Source: Streptomyces sp. NBC_00247 (lineage in GTDB: Bacteria > Actinomycetota > Actinomycetes > Streptomycetales > Streptomycetaceae). Taken from it: 64,000 bases of DNA. The stretch lies in contig NZ_CP108093.1 of assembly GCF_036188265.1 (NCBI RefSeq), forward strand, positions 868,001 to 932,000. The letters are read 5' to 3'. Position numbers and translations under genes: made by a program. The notes under the pieces were generated by a model. The model was not told the DNA's origin and ran no database searches. It was given only the letters and a program-made list of their open reading frames with translations. Below are positions 8,345 to 17,200 of this stretch, in pieces. How positions within the stretch are numbered: the stretch's first letter is position 1; every line of letters begins with the position of its first letter.

Positions 8345-9616
8345 TCAGGCCCGGGTGAGAACGAGGGCCGCGTTGTGTCCGCCGAAGCCGAGCGAGGTCT
8401 TGGCGGCGTGTTCGAAGGTGTGCGGCCTCGCCTCCTTGCTCACCACCTCGACCGGGATCTCGGGGTCCGGTGCGTCGAGATTGACGGTCGGCGGGATCAG
8501 TTGGTGCTGGAGCGCGAGGACCGTCAGGGCGGTCTCGATGCCTCCGGCGGCCCCGAGGGTGTGGCCGGTCATCGCCTTGGTCGAGGTGACGAGGGCCTGG
8601 TCGCCGATCACCCGGTGGAGCATGGTCGCTTCGATGAGGTCGTTGGCGACCGTCGAGGTGCCGTGCGCGTTGACGTGGCCGATGTCCCGGCCGGTGAGCC
8701 CCGCGTCGGCGAGGGCGGTGCGCAGGGCACGTTCGACGCCCAGGCCGTCGGGCTCGGGGGCGACGGTGGAGAAGGCGTCGCTGGCGGCGCCGTAGCCGCT
8801 GACGTGGGCCCGGACGAGGGCGCCCCGGGCGCGGGCGTGGTCGGGGTGTTCCATGACCAGCAGCCCGGCGCCCTCGCCGACGACGAAGCCGTCCCGGTGG
8901 ATGTCGAAGGGGCGGCAGGCGGAAGCCGGGTCGTCCCGTCGGGTGGAGACCGCCTTCATCTGGCAGGCGCTGGCGATCAGCAGCCGGGAGCAGACCGATT
9001 CGGCGCCGCCCGCGATCACGATGTCGCAGGCTCCGGTGCGGAGCAACTGGTGTGCCGTGCCGATGGCCACGGTGCCGGAGGAGCAGGCGGTGGAGACCGC
9101 GAGGCTGGGGCCGTGGACGGTGAGGTCCAGGGTGACGCTGCTGGCGGCGCCGTTGACGACGACGAGGGGAGCGAGCTTCGGCGAGACCCGGCGTGCGCCG
9201 CGCTCGCCGAGGGCGGTGTGCTGTTCGTCGTAGAACGGGAGTCCGCCGTGGGCCGAGCCGATCACGACGCCGACCCGGGCGCTGTCCCAGACCGAGGGGT
9301 CGAGGCCCGCGTCCGCGACGGCCTCGCGGGCCGCGATGACCGCGAGTTGGGAGAACCGGTCCATCAGCCGCTGGGCGGCGATGCCGAGTTCGGCGCGGGT
9401 GTCCAGACCGGTGACGGTGTAGAAGAAGTCGCAGGGCAGGCCTTCGAGCTCGCTGCGGTGGGGAACCGAGGGCCCGCCGCCCTCGCCCCGGACTCCGCGC
9501 CACGAGGCATCGGTACCCACGCCGGCGGCGGTGACCAGGCCGATGCCGGTCACGGCGGCGTGGAACGGCTCCGGGCGGGGACGCGGCCACGGACCGGGGG
9601 CCGGCCGGCCCGTCAC
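8345..9616 (-). CDS. Beta-ketoacyl-ACP synthase II-type enzyme (FabF-like)
   Basis: A 423-residue condensing enzyme. The active-site Cys178 lies in 'STACSSGT', with His318 ('NAHGTST') and His352 ('GHTLGAAGG'), so the Cys-His-His triad of decarboxylating KAS II enzymes is intact. The GTG start at 9616 overlaps the stop of the upstream acyl carrier protein gene (GTGA), indicating translational coupling. It would elongate an acyl chain carried by the adjacent ACP using malonyl-ACP. The gene is separate from a full fab cluster: no malonyl transferase, ketoreductase or dehydratase is nearby. It may therefore serve a dedicated small acyl product or feed from primary metabolism. Confidence 0.9.
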   Translation of the reverse strand: MTGRPAPGPWPRPRPEPFHAAVTGIGLVTAAGVGTDASWRGVRGEGGGPSVPHRSELEGLPCDFFYTVTGLDTRAELGIAAQRLMDRFSQLAVIAAREAVADAGLDPSVWDSARVGVVIGSAHGGLPFYDEQHTALGERGARRVSPKLAPLVVVNGAASSVTLDLTVHGPSLAVSTACSSGTVAIGTAHQLLRTGACDIVIAGGAESVCSRLLIASACQMKAVSTRRDDPASACRPFDIHRDGFVVGEGAGLLVMEHPDHARARGALVRAHVSGYGAASDAFSTVAPEPDGLGVERALRTALADAGLTGRDIGHVNAHGTSTVANDLIEATMLHRVIGDQALVTSTKAMTGHTLGAAGGIETALTVLALQHQLIPPTVNLDAPDPEIPVEVVSKEARPHTFEHAAKTSLGFGGHNAALVLTRA

Positions 9617-9846
9617 GCGGTGACCCTGTCGTGCACGGCGGAGACGAGCCGGCCGACGGTGTCGCGGGAGGTGATCTCGACGTCCTCCAGGTCGACGTCC
9701 ATCCGGTCCTCGATGAGCAGCCTCAGCTCTTCCAGGGCGAGGGAGTCCAGACGTAGCCGACGGAGCGGCACATCGTTCCCGATCGACTCGGGGTCGGTAC
9801 CGAAGTTCGACACCAGCAGGTCGGTGATGTGTTCCGAGGTGCTCAT
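9613..9846 (-). CDS. Acyl carrier protein
   Basis: A 77-residue acidic protein. Ser35 in 'LRLDSLALEEL' is the phosphopantetheine attachment site (DSL motif), and 'LLIEDRMDVDLED' forms the expected recognition helix. The start ATG at 9846 is preceded by GGAG. It is the first gene of a three-gene unit, ACP-ketosynthase-hydrolase. The tight coupling to the ketosynthase suggests a dedicated carrier rather than the housekeeping AcpP. Confidence 0.88.
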   Translation of the reverse strand: MSTSEHITDLLVSNFGTDPESIGNDVPLRRLRLDSLALEELRLLIEDRMDVDLEDVEITSRDTVGRLVSAVHDRVTA

Positions 9847-10121
9847 GGCGCGCTCCTCCGCTCGGTGACGCGGTGACGCCTGCCGCGTGGGGATGAGGTG
9901 GGCCATCGGGGGACGCCGGCTGCTCCGAAGGGCCTTTATACGCCCTCGCGGAGCATGATCGGCCCCACGTTCCCCCGTGCGGTGGGGGTCTGGGCAGGTG
10001 TGCGAATCCCCGGGAGCCGGCTCGATGGTGACGTCTCTCCGGCGTCCCTGCCGGACGACTCTCCGGCGGGCGGCCAACGCCCCCGCACGTTCCCCCATTT
10101 GGACCCGTAGACTCCGCGATC
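9847..10121. promoter_or_regulatory. Divergent promoter region, ACP unit / nitroreductase
   Basis: On the minus strand the rare AT-rich hexamer TATAAA (plus-strand 9935-9940) is a candidate -10 for the ACP unit, about 90 nt from its start. On the plus strand TAGACT at 10108-10113, 8 nt before the nitroreductase ATG, looks like a -10 producing a leaderless message. A CTCTCCGGCG element is repeated at about 10035-10045 and 10059-10069. Confidence 0.5.
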
Positions 10122-10853
10122 ATGACGACGGAATCGCCGCTCCGGGAAGTCCCGGCAACCGAAGACCCGACCCTCTTCGCCACCATGTCCACCATGCGCG
10201 CCATGCGGCGGCTTTCGCCGGAGCCGGTGCCCTGGGAGACGCTGGAGCGACTCGTGCAGGCCGCCGTGTGGGGCCCCAGCGGGGGCAACATGCAGGCCTA
10301 CGAGTACGTCGTCGTCACCGACCGGCAGGTGATGGCGGATCTGGCGCCGCTGTGGAAGCGGTGCGTGGACGCCTATCTGGCGACGACCGGGAAGTACGCG
10401 CCGAAGGGCATGGACGAGGCGGCGTACGGCCGGATGGTCGCGGCCATCGAGTACCAGCGCGACCACTTCGCCGACACGCCCGCGCTGATCGTGCCGTGTT
10501 ACCGGTTCCCCGAGCCCCGCCTGGACGAGGAGGGCCTGATCGCCTCCGCCGTGGCGCTGGGGCCGGTGGCGACCGAGCGGCTGATGACCACGCAGGACCG
10601 CTTCCAGGCGCTGGCGGAGGGCTCCTGCGTCTATCCGGGGGTCCAGAACCTGCTGCTGGCCGCCCGGGGCCTGGGTCTCGCGGCCAATGTCACCATCTGG
10701 CACCTGATGCTGGAGGAGGAGTGGAAGGAGGCGCTCGGCATCCCCGAGGAGATGCGGACCTTCGCCGCCGTCCCGGTGGGGTGGCCGAAGGGGAACTTCG
10801 GCCCCGTGCGGCGTCGCCCGGTCGCCGAGGTCGTGCACCGGGACCGCTGGTAG
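10122..10853 (+). CDS. Nitroreductase family protein
   Basis: A 243-residue FMN-dependent oxidoreductase-like protein. 'MSTMRAMRRLSPEPVPWETLERLVQAA' followed by 'WGPSGGNMQAYEYVVV' is the family's N-terminal FMN-binding signature, and 'YPGVQNLLLAARGLGLAANV' is the conserved second region. Such enzymes use NAD(P)H to reduce nitro compounds, quinones or enones; the physiological substrate is unknown. A TAGACT box lies 8 nt upstream of the ATG and there is no Shine-Dalgarno, suggesting leaderless translation. It diverges from the ACP unit. Confidence 0.85.
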   Translation: MTTESPLREVPATEDPTLFATMSTMRAMRRLSPEPVPWETLERLVQAAVWGPSGGNMQAYEYVVVTDRQVMADLAPLWKRCVDAYLATTGKYAPKGMDEAAYGRMVAAIEYQRDHFADTPALIVPCYRFPEPRLDEEGLIASAVALGPVATERLMTTQDRFQALAEGSCVYPGVQNLLLAARGLGLAANVTIWHLMLEEEWKEALGIPEEMRTFAAVPVGWPKGNFGPVRRRPVAEVVHRDRW

Positions 10854-10866
10854 TACTCGGTTTCCC

Positions 10867-10898
10867 GGCGCCCGCCACCCGTCCGGGTGGCGGGCGCC
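10867..10898 (+). terminator. Perfect 14-bp stem terminator
   Basis: GGCGCCCGCCACCC pairs perfectly with GGGTGGCGGGCGCC across a 4-nt loop, 13 nt after the nitroreductase stop. No T-run follows. Confidence 0.8.
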
Positions 10899-11074
10899 GC
10901 CATCTGCGGACGAACCGTCAGTTCCGTTGCGCCGATGAGGTGTTGACCCGGCGCGCCGCACGGCCGCGTCGTTGTCATGCATTCATCACGTGGGTAGCCT
11001 GTGCCCGCTCGGCAGCCCTTCGCCCACCCCCACCGGGACGTGGGGCTCCTCTCCCCCCACACACAGGAGCAGAC

Positions 11075-12637
11075 ATGCCCAGACGCCCCGCGACCCCATC
11101 GCGTCGTCGCGCCTCCGCCGCCGCCCTGGCGGCCCTCACCGTCGCGGCCGTCGTGACGGCGGGAGCGCCGACCCCGGCGTCGGCCGCGCCGGACCCGGCC
11201 GCCAACTCCCTGAACCGGGCCTTCGCCCGCGCCGCCGCGGAGTACGGCGTACCCCGCGACCTGCTCGCGGCGGTCGGCTACGGCGAGACGCACTTCGACG
11301 GCCACCACGGACTGCCCAGCCAGGACAACGGCTACGGCGTCATGCACCTGGTGAGCAACCCGACCAACCGGTCCCTGGAGAAGGCCGCCGCCCTCACCGG
11401 AGCCTCGGCCGCCCGGCTGCGCGAGGACACCGCGACGAACGTCCTCGGCGGCGCCGCGGTGCTCCGCTCGTACGCCGACTCCCTCGGGCTCGACGGGGAC
11501 GAGCGGCTCGACGTCGACTCCTGGTACCCGGCCGTCGCCCGGTACGGCGGCGCCGACGGGCCGGCCGCCGCGCTCTACGCGGACGCCGTCTACTCCTTCC
11601 TCGCCGGGGGTCTGCGAGGCAGGACCCCCGAGGGCGAGGAGGTCACCGTCACCTCGCGTCCGGTCTCCCCGGAGAAGGGCACGATCGCGCCGCCGGACGT
11701 CAGCACCCGGTCGGCGGACTACCCCTCGGCGCTCTGGGTGCCGGCCGCCACCACCAACTACCGGGTGGGCCGGACGGCGGACATCGACAAGATCGTCATC
11801 CACGTCACGCAGGGCTCGTACGCGGGCTCGATCAGCTGGTTCCAGGACCCCGCCGCCGTGGTCAGCGCCCACTACGTGATCCGCTCCTCGGACGGCCAGA
11901 TCACCCAGATGGTGCGCGACAGCGACACCGCGTACCACGCCAAGAGCGCCAACGCCTCGGCCCTGGGCATCGAGCACGAAGGCTGGATCGACGACCCGAG
12001 CTGGTTCACGGACGCGATGTACCGCTCCTCGGCGGCGCTCACCCGCTACCTCTGCGACCGGCACGGCGTCCCGAAGGACCGGACGCACATCATCGGGCAC
12101 AGCGAGGCGCCCGGAAACGACCACACGGACCCGGGCCCCTACTGGGACTGGACCACCTACATGCAGCTGGTCGGCGGCACCACCGGTGGAACGACGGACG
12201 CGCTGAGCTTCGCCACCTACACGACCCAGCAGTCCGGCTCCAGCGGCTCCCAGGTCAAGGCCGTGCAGCAGCTCCTCAACACCCAGGGTTACGAAGCCGG
12301 AGCGCAGGACGGGGTGTTCGGCGCAGAGACCAAGACGGCGGTCCAGAACTTCCAGCGGGCCCGCGGACTCAGCGCGGACGGCATCGTGGGCACGAAGACC
12401 TGGACGGCGCTGCTGTCGGCCGGTACCACCCCGGACCTGCGGCAGGGCAGCACCGGTGACGACGTCAGGCGCCTCCAGCGGTCGCTGACGGCGGCCCTCG
12501 GCTCGACCGTCGCCATCGACGGCCAGTTCGGTTCGGGCACCGCCACCGCCGTACGCACCTTCCAGACCGACCGCGCACTCACGGTGGACGGCATCGTCGG
12601 TACGGCCACCTGGGAGGCCCTCCAGGCCGGCGGCTGA
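11075..12637 (+). CDS. Secreted N-acetylmuramoyl-L-alanine amidase with lysozyme-like and two peptidoglycan-binding domains
   Basis: A 520-residue exported protein; the signal peptide ends at PASA-A (about residue 37). Residues 44-180 look like a lysozyme/transglycosylase-type fold: 'LLAAVGYGETHFDGHHG' with Glu71 where the catalytic acid sits, and 'GYGVMHL' resembling the transglycosylase GxMQL motif. Residues about 235-365 form an Amidase_2/PGRP domain with zinc ligands His243 ('IVIHVTQGS') and His350/Asp352 ('NDHTDPG'). Two PG_binding_1 repeats (about 380-440 and 445-520) close the protein. It should cut peptide stems, and perhaps glycan, in cell wall outside the membrane. A good AGGAGC site precedes the ATG. 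Confidence 0.9.
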   Translation: MPRRPATPSRRRASAAALAALTVAAVVTAGAPTPASAAPDPAANSLNRAFARAAAEYGVPRDLLAAVGYGETHFDGHHGLPSQDNGYGVMHLVSNPTNRSLEKAAALTGASAARLREDTATNVLGGAAVLRSYADSLGLDGDERLDVDSWYPAVARYGGADGPAAALYADAVYSFLAGGLRGRTPEGEEVTVTSRPVSPEKGTIAPPDVSTRSADYPSALWVPAATTNYRVGRTADIDKIVIHVTQGSYAGSISWFQDPAAVVSAHYVIRSSDGQITQMVRDSDTAYHAKSANASALGIEHEGWIDDPSWFTDAMYRSSAALTRYLCDRHGVPKDRTHIIGHSEAPGNDHTDPGPYWDWTTYMQLVGGTTGGTTDALSFATYTTQQSGSSGSQVKAVQQLLNTQGYEAGAQDGVFGAETKTAVQNFQRARGLSADGIVGTKTWTALLSAGTTPDLRQGSTGDDVRRLQRSLTAALGSTVAIDGQFGSGTATAVRTFQTDRALTVDGIVGTATWEALQAGG

Positions 12638-12672
12638 CCGGGACGGCCGGATCGGCCGGGCGACGCGCGGGC

Positions 12673-12703
12673 GGGCGGGCCGGGAGCGGGTGCCGGCCCG
12701 CCC
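12673..12703 (+). terminator. Terminator after the amidase gene
   Basis: GGGCGGGCCGG pairs perfectly with CCGGCCCGCCC across a 9-nt loop, about 35 nt after the amidase stop. Confidence 0.75.
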
Positions 12704-12752
12704 TGGCACGCGCCCTTCCGCCCGGCCGGACCGGCTCGGTAGGCTGCGGCCC

Positions 12753-12773
12753 ATGTTCCTCTCCCGTGCTTAG
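12753..12773 (+). CDS. Possible leaderless 6-codon ORF upstream of the MFS gene
   Basis: TAGGCT at 12740-12745 lies 7 nt before an ATG that opens a six-codon frame (MFLSRA, then TAG), the spacing expected of a leaderless transcript. It sits about 150 nt upstream of the MFS gene and may be a micro-leader or chance. No conservation can be checked here. Confidence 0.25.
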   Translation: MFLSRA

Positions 12774-12923
12774 GCCCTGTCCGGCCGTTCCGCCGATCCG
12801 GCGCGAATGGTCAGACACGGTCCCGGACACCACCCCGCGCACGCTCCCACTCGGTGGCAGCGGCACTCCGGTGTCCCCGCACGCCCGCGTCGCGCCCGCG
12901 CGTCGCCCTTCCGAGGAACCCCC

Positions 12924-14195
12924 ATGTCTTCCCTTTCTCCCCCTTCCTATCGGGCCGTTCTCCGTACCCCGCTCGCCCGGACGGCCTTCGTCGCCTCTCT
13001 GCTCGGGCGCCTCTCCTACGGGACGGTTCCGCTCTCCCTGATGCTCGCCGTCTCCGGGGCGACCGGCTCCTACGCGGCGGCCGGACTCGCCGGGGCCCTG
13101 TTCGGGGCCGCCGGGGTCGTTCTCTCCCCCGCCCGGGCCGCCCTGCTGGACCGGTACGGAGCCCGCCGGGCCCTTCCGCCGATGGCCGGCGCCTACGCGC
13201 TCCTGCTCGCCCTGCTGGCCAGGGAGACCTGGCGGCCGGGGGCGCCGGAGTGGCGGCTGGTGACGCTCTCGGTGGCCGCCGGCTTCTGCATGCCCCCGAT
13301 GGGGCCGGTGATGCGAGCCCTGTGGAGCGCGCTCCTGACCGACCGCGACCTCCTGCGCAGGGCGTACAGCCTGGACGCGGTGGCCGAGGAACTGCTGTAC
13401 GTCAGCGGCCCGTTGCTCGTCGGGCTCCTCGTCCTCCACGCGGTCCCGGCAGCGGGTCTGGCCGCCGGCGCCGCCCTCGTCGTGGCGGGGGCGCTCGTAC
13501 TCGCGTACTCCCCGGCGGTCCGCGCCGGGGAGGCCGTCCGCGCCGCGGGCGGAAAGTCCGGCCGCGCGGACGGCACCGGCGGGGCGGTCGGCGGCGGCTC
13601 CGGACGCCCGTCACCGCTGCGGACGGCGGGCGTGCGCCACGCCGTGACCGTCATGGCCGGCGTCGGGCTGGGGCTCGGGGCGCTGGACCTCCTGGTCGTG
13701 GCCTTCGCGCCGGACCGCCCTCAAGCCGCCGCCTGGGTGCTGGCCGCCCTCTCGGCCGGCAGCGCGGTCGGCGGCCTCGCCCACGGCGCGCTGGCCCGGC
13801 GGGAGGGCGGCGCCGTGAGGGCGGCCGTCCTGACCGGGGCGTTCGGCGCGGCGCTGGCCGTCGCCGGCCTCTCCCCGCACGTGTCCGTCCTGGTGGCGGT
13901 CGCCGGTGTCGCCGGGCTGTTCGTCTCTCCGGTGATCACGACGGCGTACCTGCTGGCCGACGCGGCGGTTCACGAGGAGGCCCGCACCCGCGCCGGGGCC
14001 TGGGCCAACACCGCTTTCAACGCCGGAAGTTCACTGGGTGCCGCAGCGGCGGGCCTCGGTGTGGACCGGCTGCCGACGGCGGTGTGCTTCGCGCTGGCCG
14101 CCGTACCCGCCCTGTCGGCGGCGGTGATCGTGTCGAGAGCGCGCGGGGCACGCCGACGGGTACCGGGCGCCGGTAGGACCGTCTCCGCCGCGTAA
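12924..14195 (+). CDS. MFS transporter (YfcJ/antibiotic-efflux-like)
   Basis: A 423-residue membrane protein, ATG 12924 with GAGGAA eight bases upstream. Twelve hydrophobic segments can be followed. 'LLDRYGARRALPPMAGAYALL' is the loop after the second helix, and 'ARTRAGAWANTAFNAGSSLGAAAAGLGVD' is typical of this actinobacterial MFS branch. A long Gly/Arg/Ser-rich cytoplasmic loop (about 205-235) separates the two six-helix halves. Predicted to export a small molecule; the substrate is unknown. It converges with the protease gene over a shared terminator. Confidence 0.8.
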   Translation: MSSLSPPSYRAVLRTPLARTAFVASLLGRLSYGTVPLSLMLAVSGATGSYAAAGLAGALFGAAGVVLSPARAALLDRYGARRALPPMAGAYALLLALLARETWRPGAPEWRLVTLSVAAGFCMPPMGPVMRALWSALLTDRDLLRRAYSLDAVAEELLYVSGPLLVGLLVLHAVPAAGLAAGAALVVAGALVLAYSPAVRAGEAVRAAGGKSGRADGTGGAVGGGSGRPSPLRTAGVRHAVTVMAGVGLGLGALDLLVVAFAPDRPQAAAWVLAALSAGSAVGGLAHGALARREGGAVRAAVLTGAFGAALAVAGLSPHVSVLVAVAGVAGLFVSPVITTAYLLADAAVHEEARTRAGAWANTAFNAGSSLGAAAAGLGVDRLPTAVCFALAAVPALSAAVIVSRARGARRRVPGAGRTVSAA

Positions 14196-14219
14196 CGGCA
14201 CCCCCTCGGTGCGGCGCAC

Positions 14220-14264
14220 GGTGGCCCCGCACCCCCTCGGACGGACGGGGGGTACGGGGCCACC
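14220..14264. terminator. Bidirectional terminator between MFS and protease genes
   Basis: GGTGGCCCCGCACCCC (14220-14235) pairs with GGGGTACGGGGCCACC (14249-14264), giving 15 of 16 pairs. It lies between converging stops at 14195 and 14287. Confidence 0.8.
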
Positions 14265-14286
14265 ATCGGTTCTCAGCGCACGGAGG

Positions 14287-17200
14287 TCACTTCAGGCCGA
14301 AGGCCCTGATGATCTCCTCGTCCACCGCGAGGCCGTCCGGGCCCTCGGCGTGCGCCTTGAGGGAGACCGAGGAGGCCCCCTTCTTCGGCGGGGTGAACGT
14401 CGCGGCCCACTGACCGGACGCGGTCCTGCTCAACTTGACGGTGCTCCACTTGGCGCCGTCGTCGTAACTGACCTGCAGGGAGGCGCTCGTCGCCTTCACC
14501 GCGCCGTCCAGCCAGGCCTGCGTCCCTGCACCGAGGCCGAGTTCGACCTTCTTGCCCGCCTTCACGTCACCGGCGAGGTCGGTGTCGACGTCGAAGTCCA
14601 GCTGGATCAGGGGGATGTCGGCCTGGGCGTAGCCGGCCTCGCCCGCGTCGAGCTGCCCCGAGAGGAACGACCACTCGCTGTGCGTGCGGGTGGAGGACTT
14701 CCAGGTGTCGGCGTCACGGCGGGAGTCGAGCACCAGTCGGTACGGCAGCTTCTCGGGCGAGAGGTCCCACGCGTAACCGGCCCGGCCCGCGCCCTCCTTG
14801 ATCAGGGTGTCACCCTGGTAGAAGGCGTAGCTCGTGGTGTCGTACTCGTCCGCGGGCATCGAACCCGAGTGGCCCTCGCCCGAGTCGGTCCACGCGCTGA
14901 TGTTGAACTGCATGTCGTTGTACGAGGTACGGAACGGGCCCCAGAAGCCGGTGCCGAGACGGGGGCTCGTCACCGGGGCGAACCAGTCGTCCTTGTAGGT
15001 GTGGCCGGCCGTGTAGTCGAGGTCGGTGCTGCGCATCTCGGCGGCGGTGTCGGTGGCGTCGGCGTTGAGGACGGAGTGGTTCTCGTACCAGAAGGAGTCG
15101 CCCGGCAGGGGGGTGACCCACTCGTCGCGGACGCCCGGGAACTGCTCGTACTCCTCGAAGCCGACGCCGGGTCCGTAGTCCGGGATGTCGTAGCGGTAGC
15201 CGGCGCCGAGCGTCTTCTTGGCACCGTAGAAGGTGTTCTCCACCTTGGCCAGCCGGCGGACCGACGGGGCGAACGCCAGGGAGCGGTCCGGGATGGTGCC
15301 GTCGTGGCGGTCGACGAAGTCGTAGACGTAGTCGGCGAACTTCTTCTGGTCGACGCTGATCGTCTTGCCGCGCTGGGCTGCCTTGATCAGGGCCTGGCCG
15401 GCGAGCTTCTGGGCGGCGACCACCGGGATGGCGGTCTCGGTGCCCCAGTCGGTGTAGGTCTCCATGGCGACGCCCCGGCCGTCGTTGACGACGAAGAGGG
15501 CCGACGCTCCCGCGGCGAGGGCGTTGGCGAGCCGGTCGACGGGGGCGACGGCGTCGCTGCGGTCGATGACCACGGCCTTGCCCTTGGCACCAAGCCCCTT
15601 GTAGGCGGCGGCGCTTCCGTCGCCCGCGTAGACGGACTTCAGCTTCTGCTCACGGTCCTCGGCGACGACGGAGCCGCCCTGCACGGTGACGGGGACATCG
15701 GTCTGGTCGGCCGTGACGTCGATCTGCTCCTCGCCCAGGCGCCAGCGGGTCAGGAAGCTGAAGGAGCCCTGGGTGACCTTCTTGGTGGGCGCGGCCCACA
15801 ACTCGTCGTAGACCAGCGGGATCTGGTAGAGATCACGTTGGACCAGGCCACTGGGGGCGGTCCTGGCCATGTCGTAGCGGAGTTGGCGGGTCTCGGACTC
15901 CTGCGGGGCCCGGGCGCTGATCTTGTGGGCCTTCGACGCGTCCAGGGTGATGGTCCGCGGGCCGTCCGTGAGGATGGTCTCGGGTGCGGCGAGGAAGGCG
16001 AGCGCCTTGGAGTCGGCGCGGTCGCCGTCGACGTCGAGCGCGGTCCAGGCCGTGTAGTTGCCCGGCGGGAGCCGCAGTGTGGTGGAGCCGGAGACGTTCA
16101 CGACGCTCAGGTTCGGGTCTTCGAGCGCGGCGAACACGACCTGGCCGTCGGCCGGTCGGCCCGCGCGGTCACGGAGCTGGATGGTGAGGTCGTAACGCTC
16201 CTCCTCCTTGCTGACGGCGAAGCCCGTGTGGGCGACGGTCGCGCCGGTCGCGTCGGTGGCGAGGACCTGTCCCGAGAAGAGGGTGCCCGCGTCGACCTTG
16301 GACGGGTCGATCGAGAGCACCGCTTCGGCGGTGGACCCGGCCGGGACGGTCAGCTCCGGGGCGGACAGGGTGTACGCCGCGGCGTCCACGTCGGTCGCCA
16401 GGTGCAGGGTGACGTCCTGCTTGCCGGTGTTGGTGTACGTGAGGGTCCGCCGGGCCACCTCGTCAAAGGCGTCGTGCGGCCAGGCGTAGTCGGCGACCTC
16501 GACGGAGCCGGTGGCAACGATCGTGGTGTCGACCGCCGCCTTGACGTCGACGCGTCCGGTGCCCTGCTCGTACGGGGTGTACGCGTCGAGTTGCCTGGAC
16601 GAGCTCATCAGCGCGTCCTTGAGCCGGCTGCCGGACCAGTCGGGGTGGCGCTGCTTGAGGATGGCGGCGGCACCGGCGACGTGCGGGGTTGCCATCGACG
16701 TACCGTCCATCGACTGGTACATGCCCTCCATGCCGGGGACCGACTGGGAGGCCGCCGCGTTGATGCCGACGCCCGGGGCGGAGAGGTCCGGCTTCAGGCC
16801 GTGGGTGTTGATCAGCGGGCCCATGGAGGAGAAGTCCGCGCGGTTGTCCTGCTTGTCGACGGCGGCGACGGTGAGCGCCTCGGCGGCGGAGCCGGGGGCG
16901 CTGATGGTACCGGCGCCGTAGGAGTTGCCGGCCGCGATGACGAAGAGGGGACCGCCGTCCGCCGAGAGAGCGTTGACCGCCTGGGCCATCGGGTCGCTGC
17001 CGTCGTCCGGCACCGGGGCGCCGAGGCTCATGGAGACGACGTCGGCGCCTTCGGCCTTCGCCCACTCCATCGCCTCGATGATGCCGGAGTCGGCGCCCTC
17101 GCCACTGTCGCCGAGCACCTTGCCGATCAGCAGTCCGGCGCCGGGGGCGACGCCCTTGTTCAGCCCGCCCGACGCCGCGCCGGAGCCGGCGACGGTCGAG

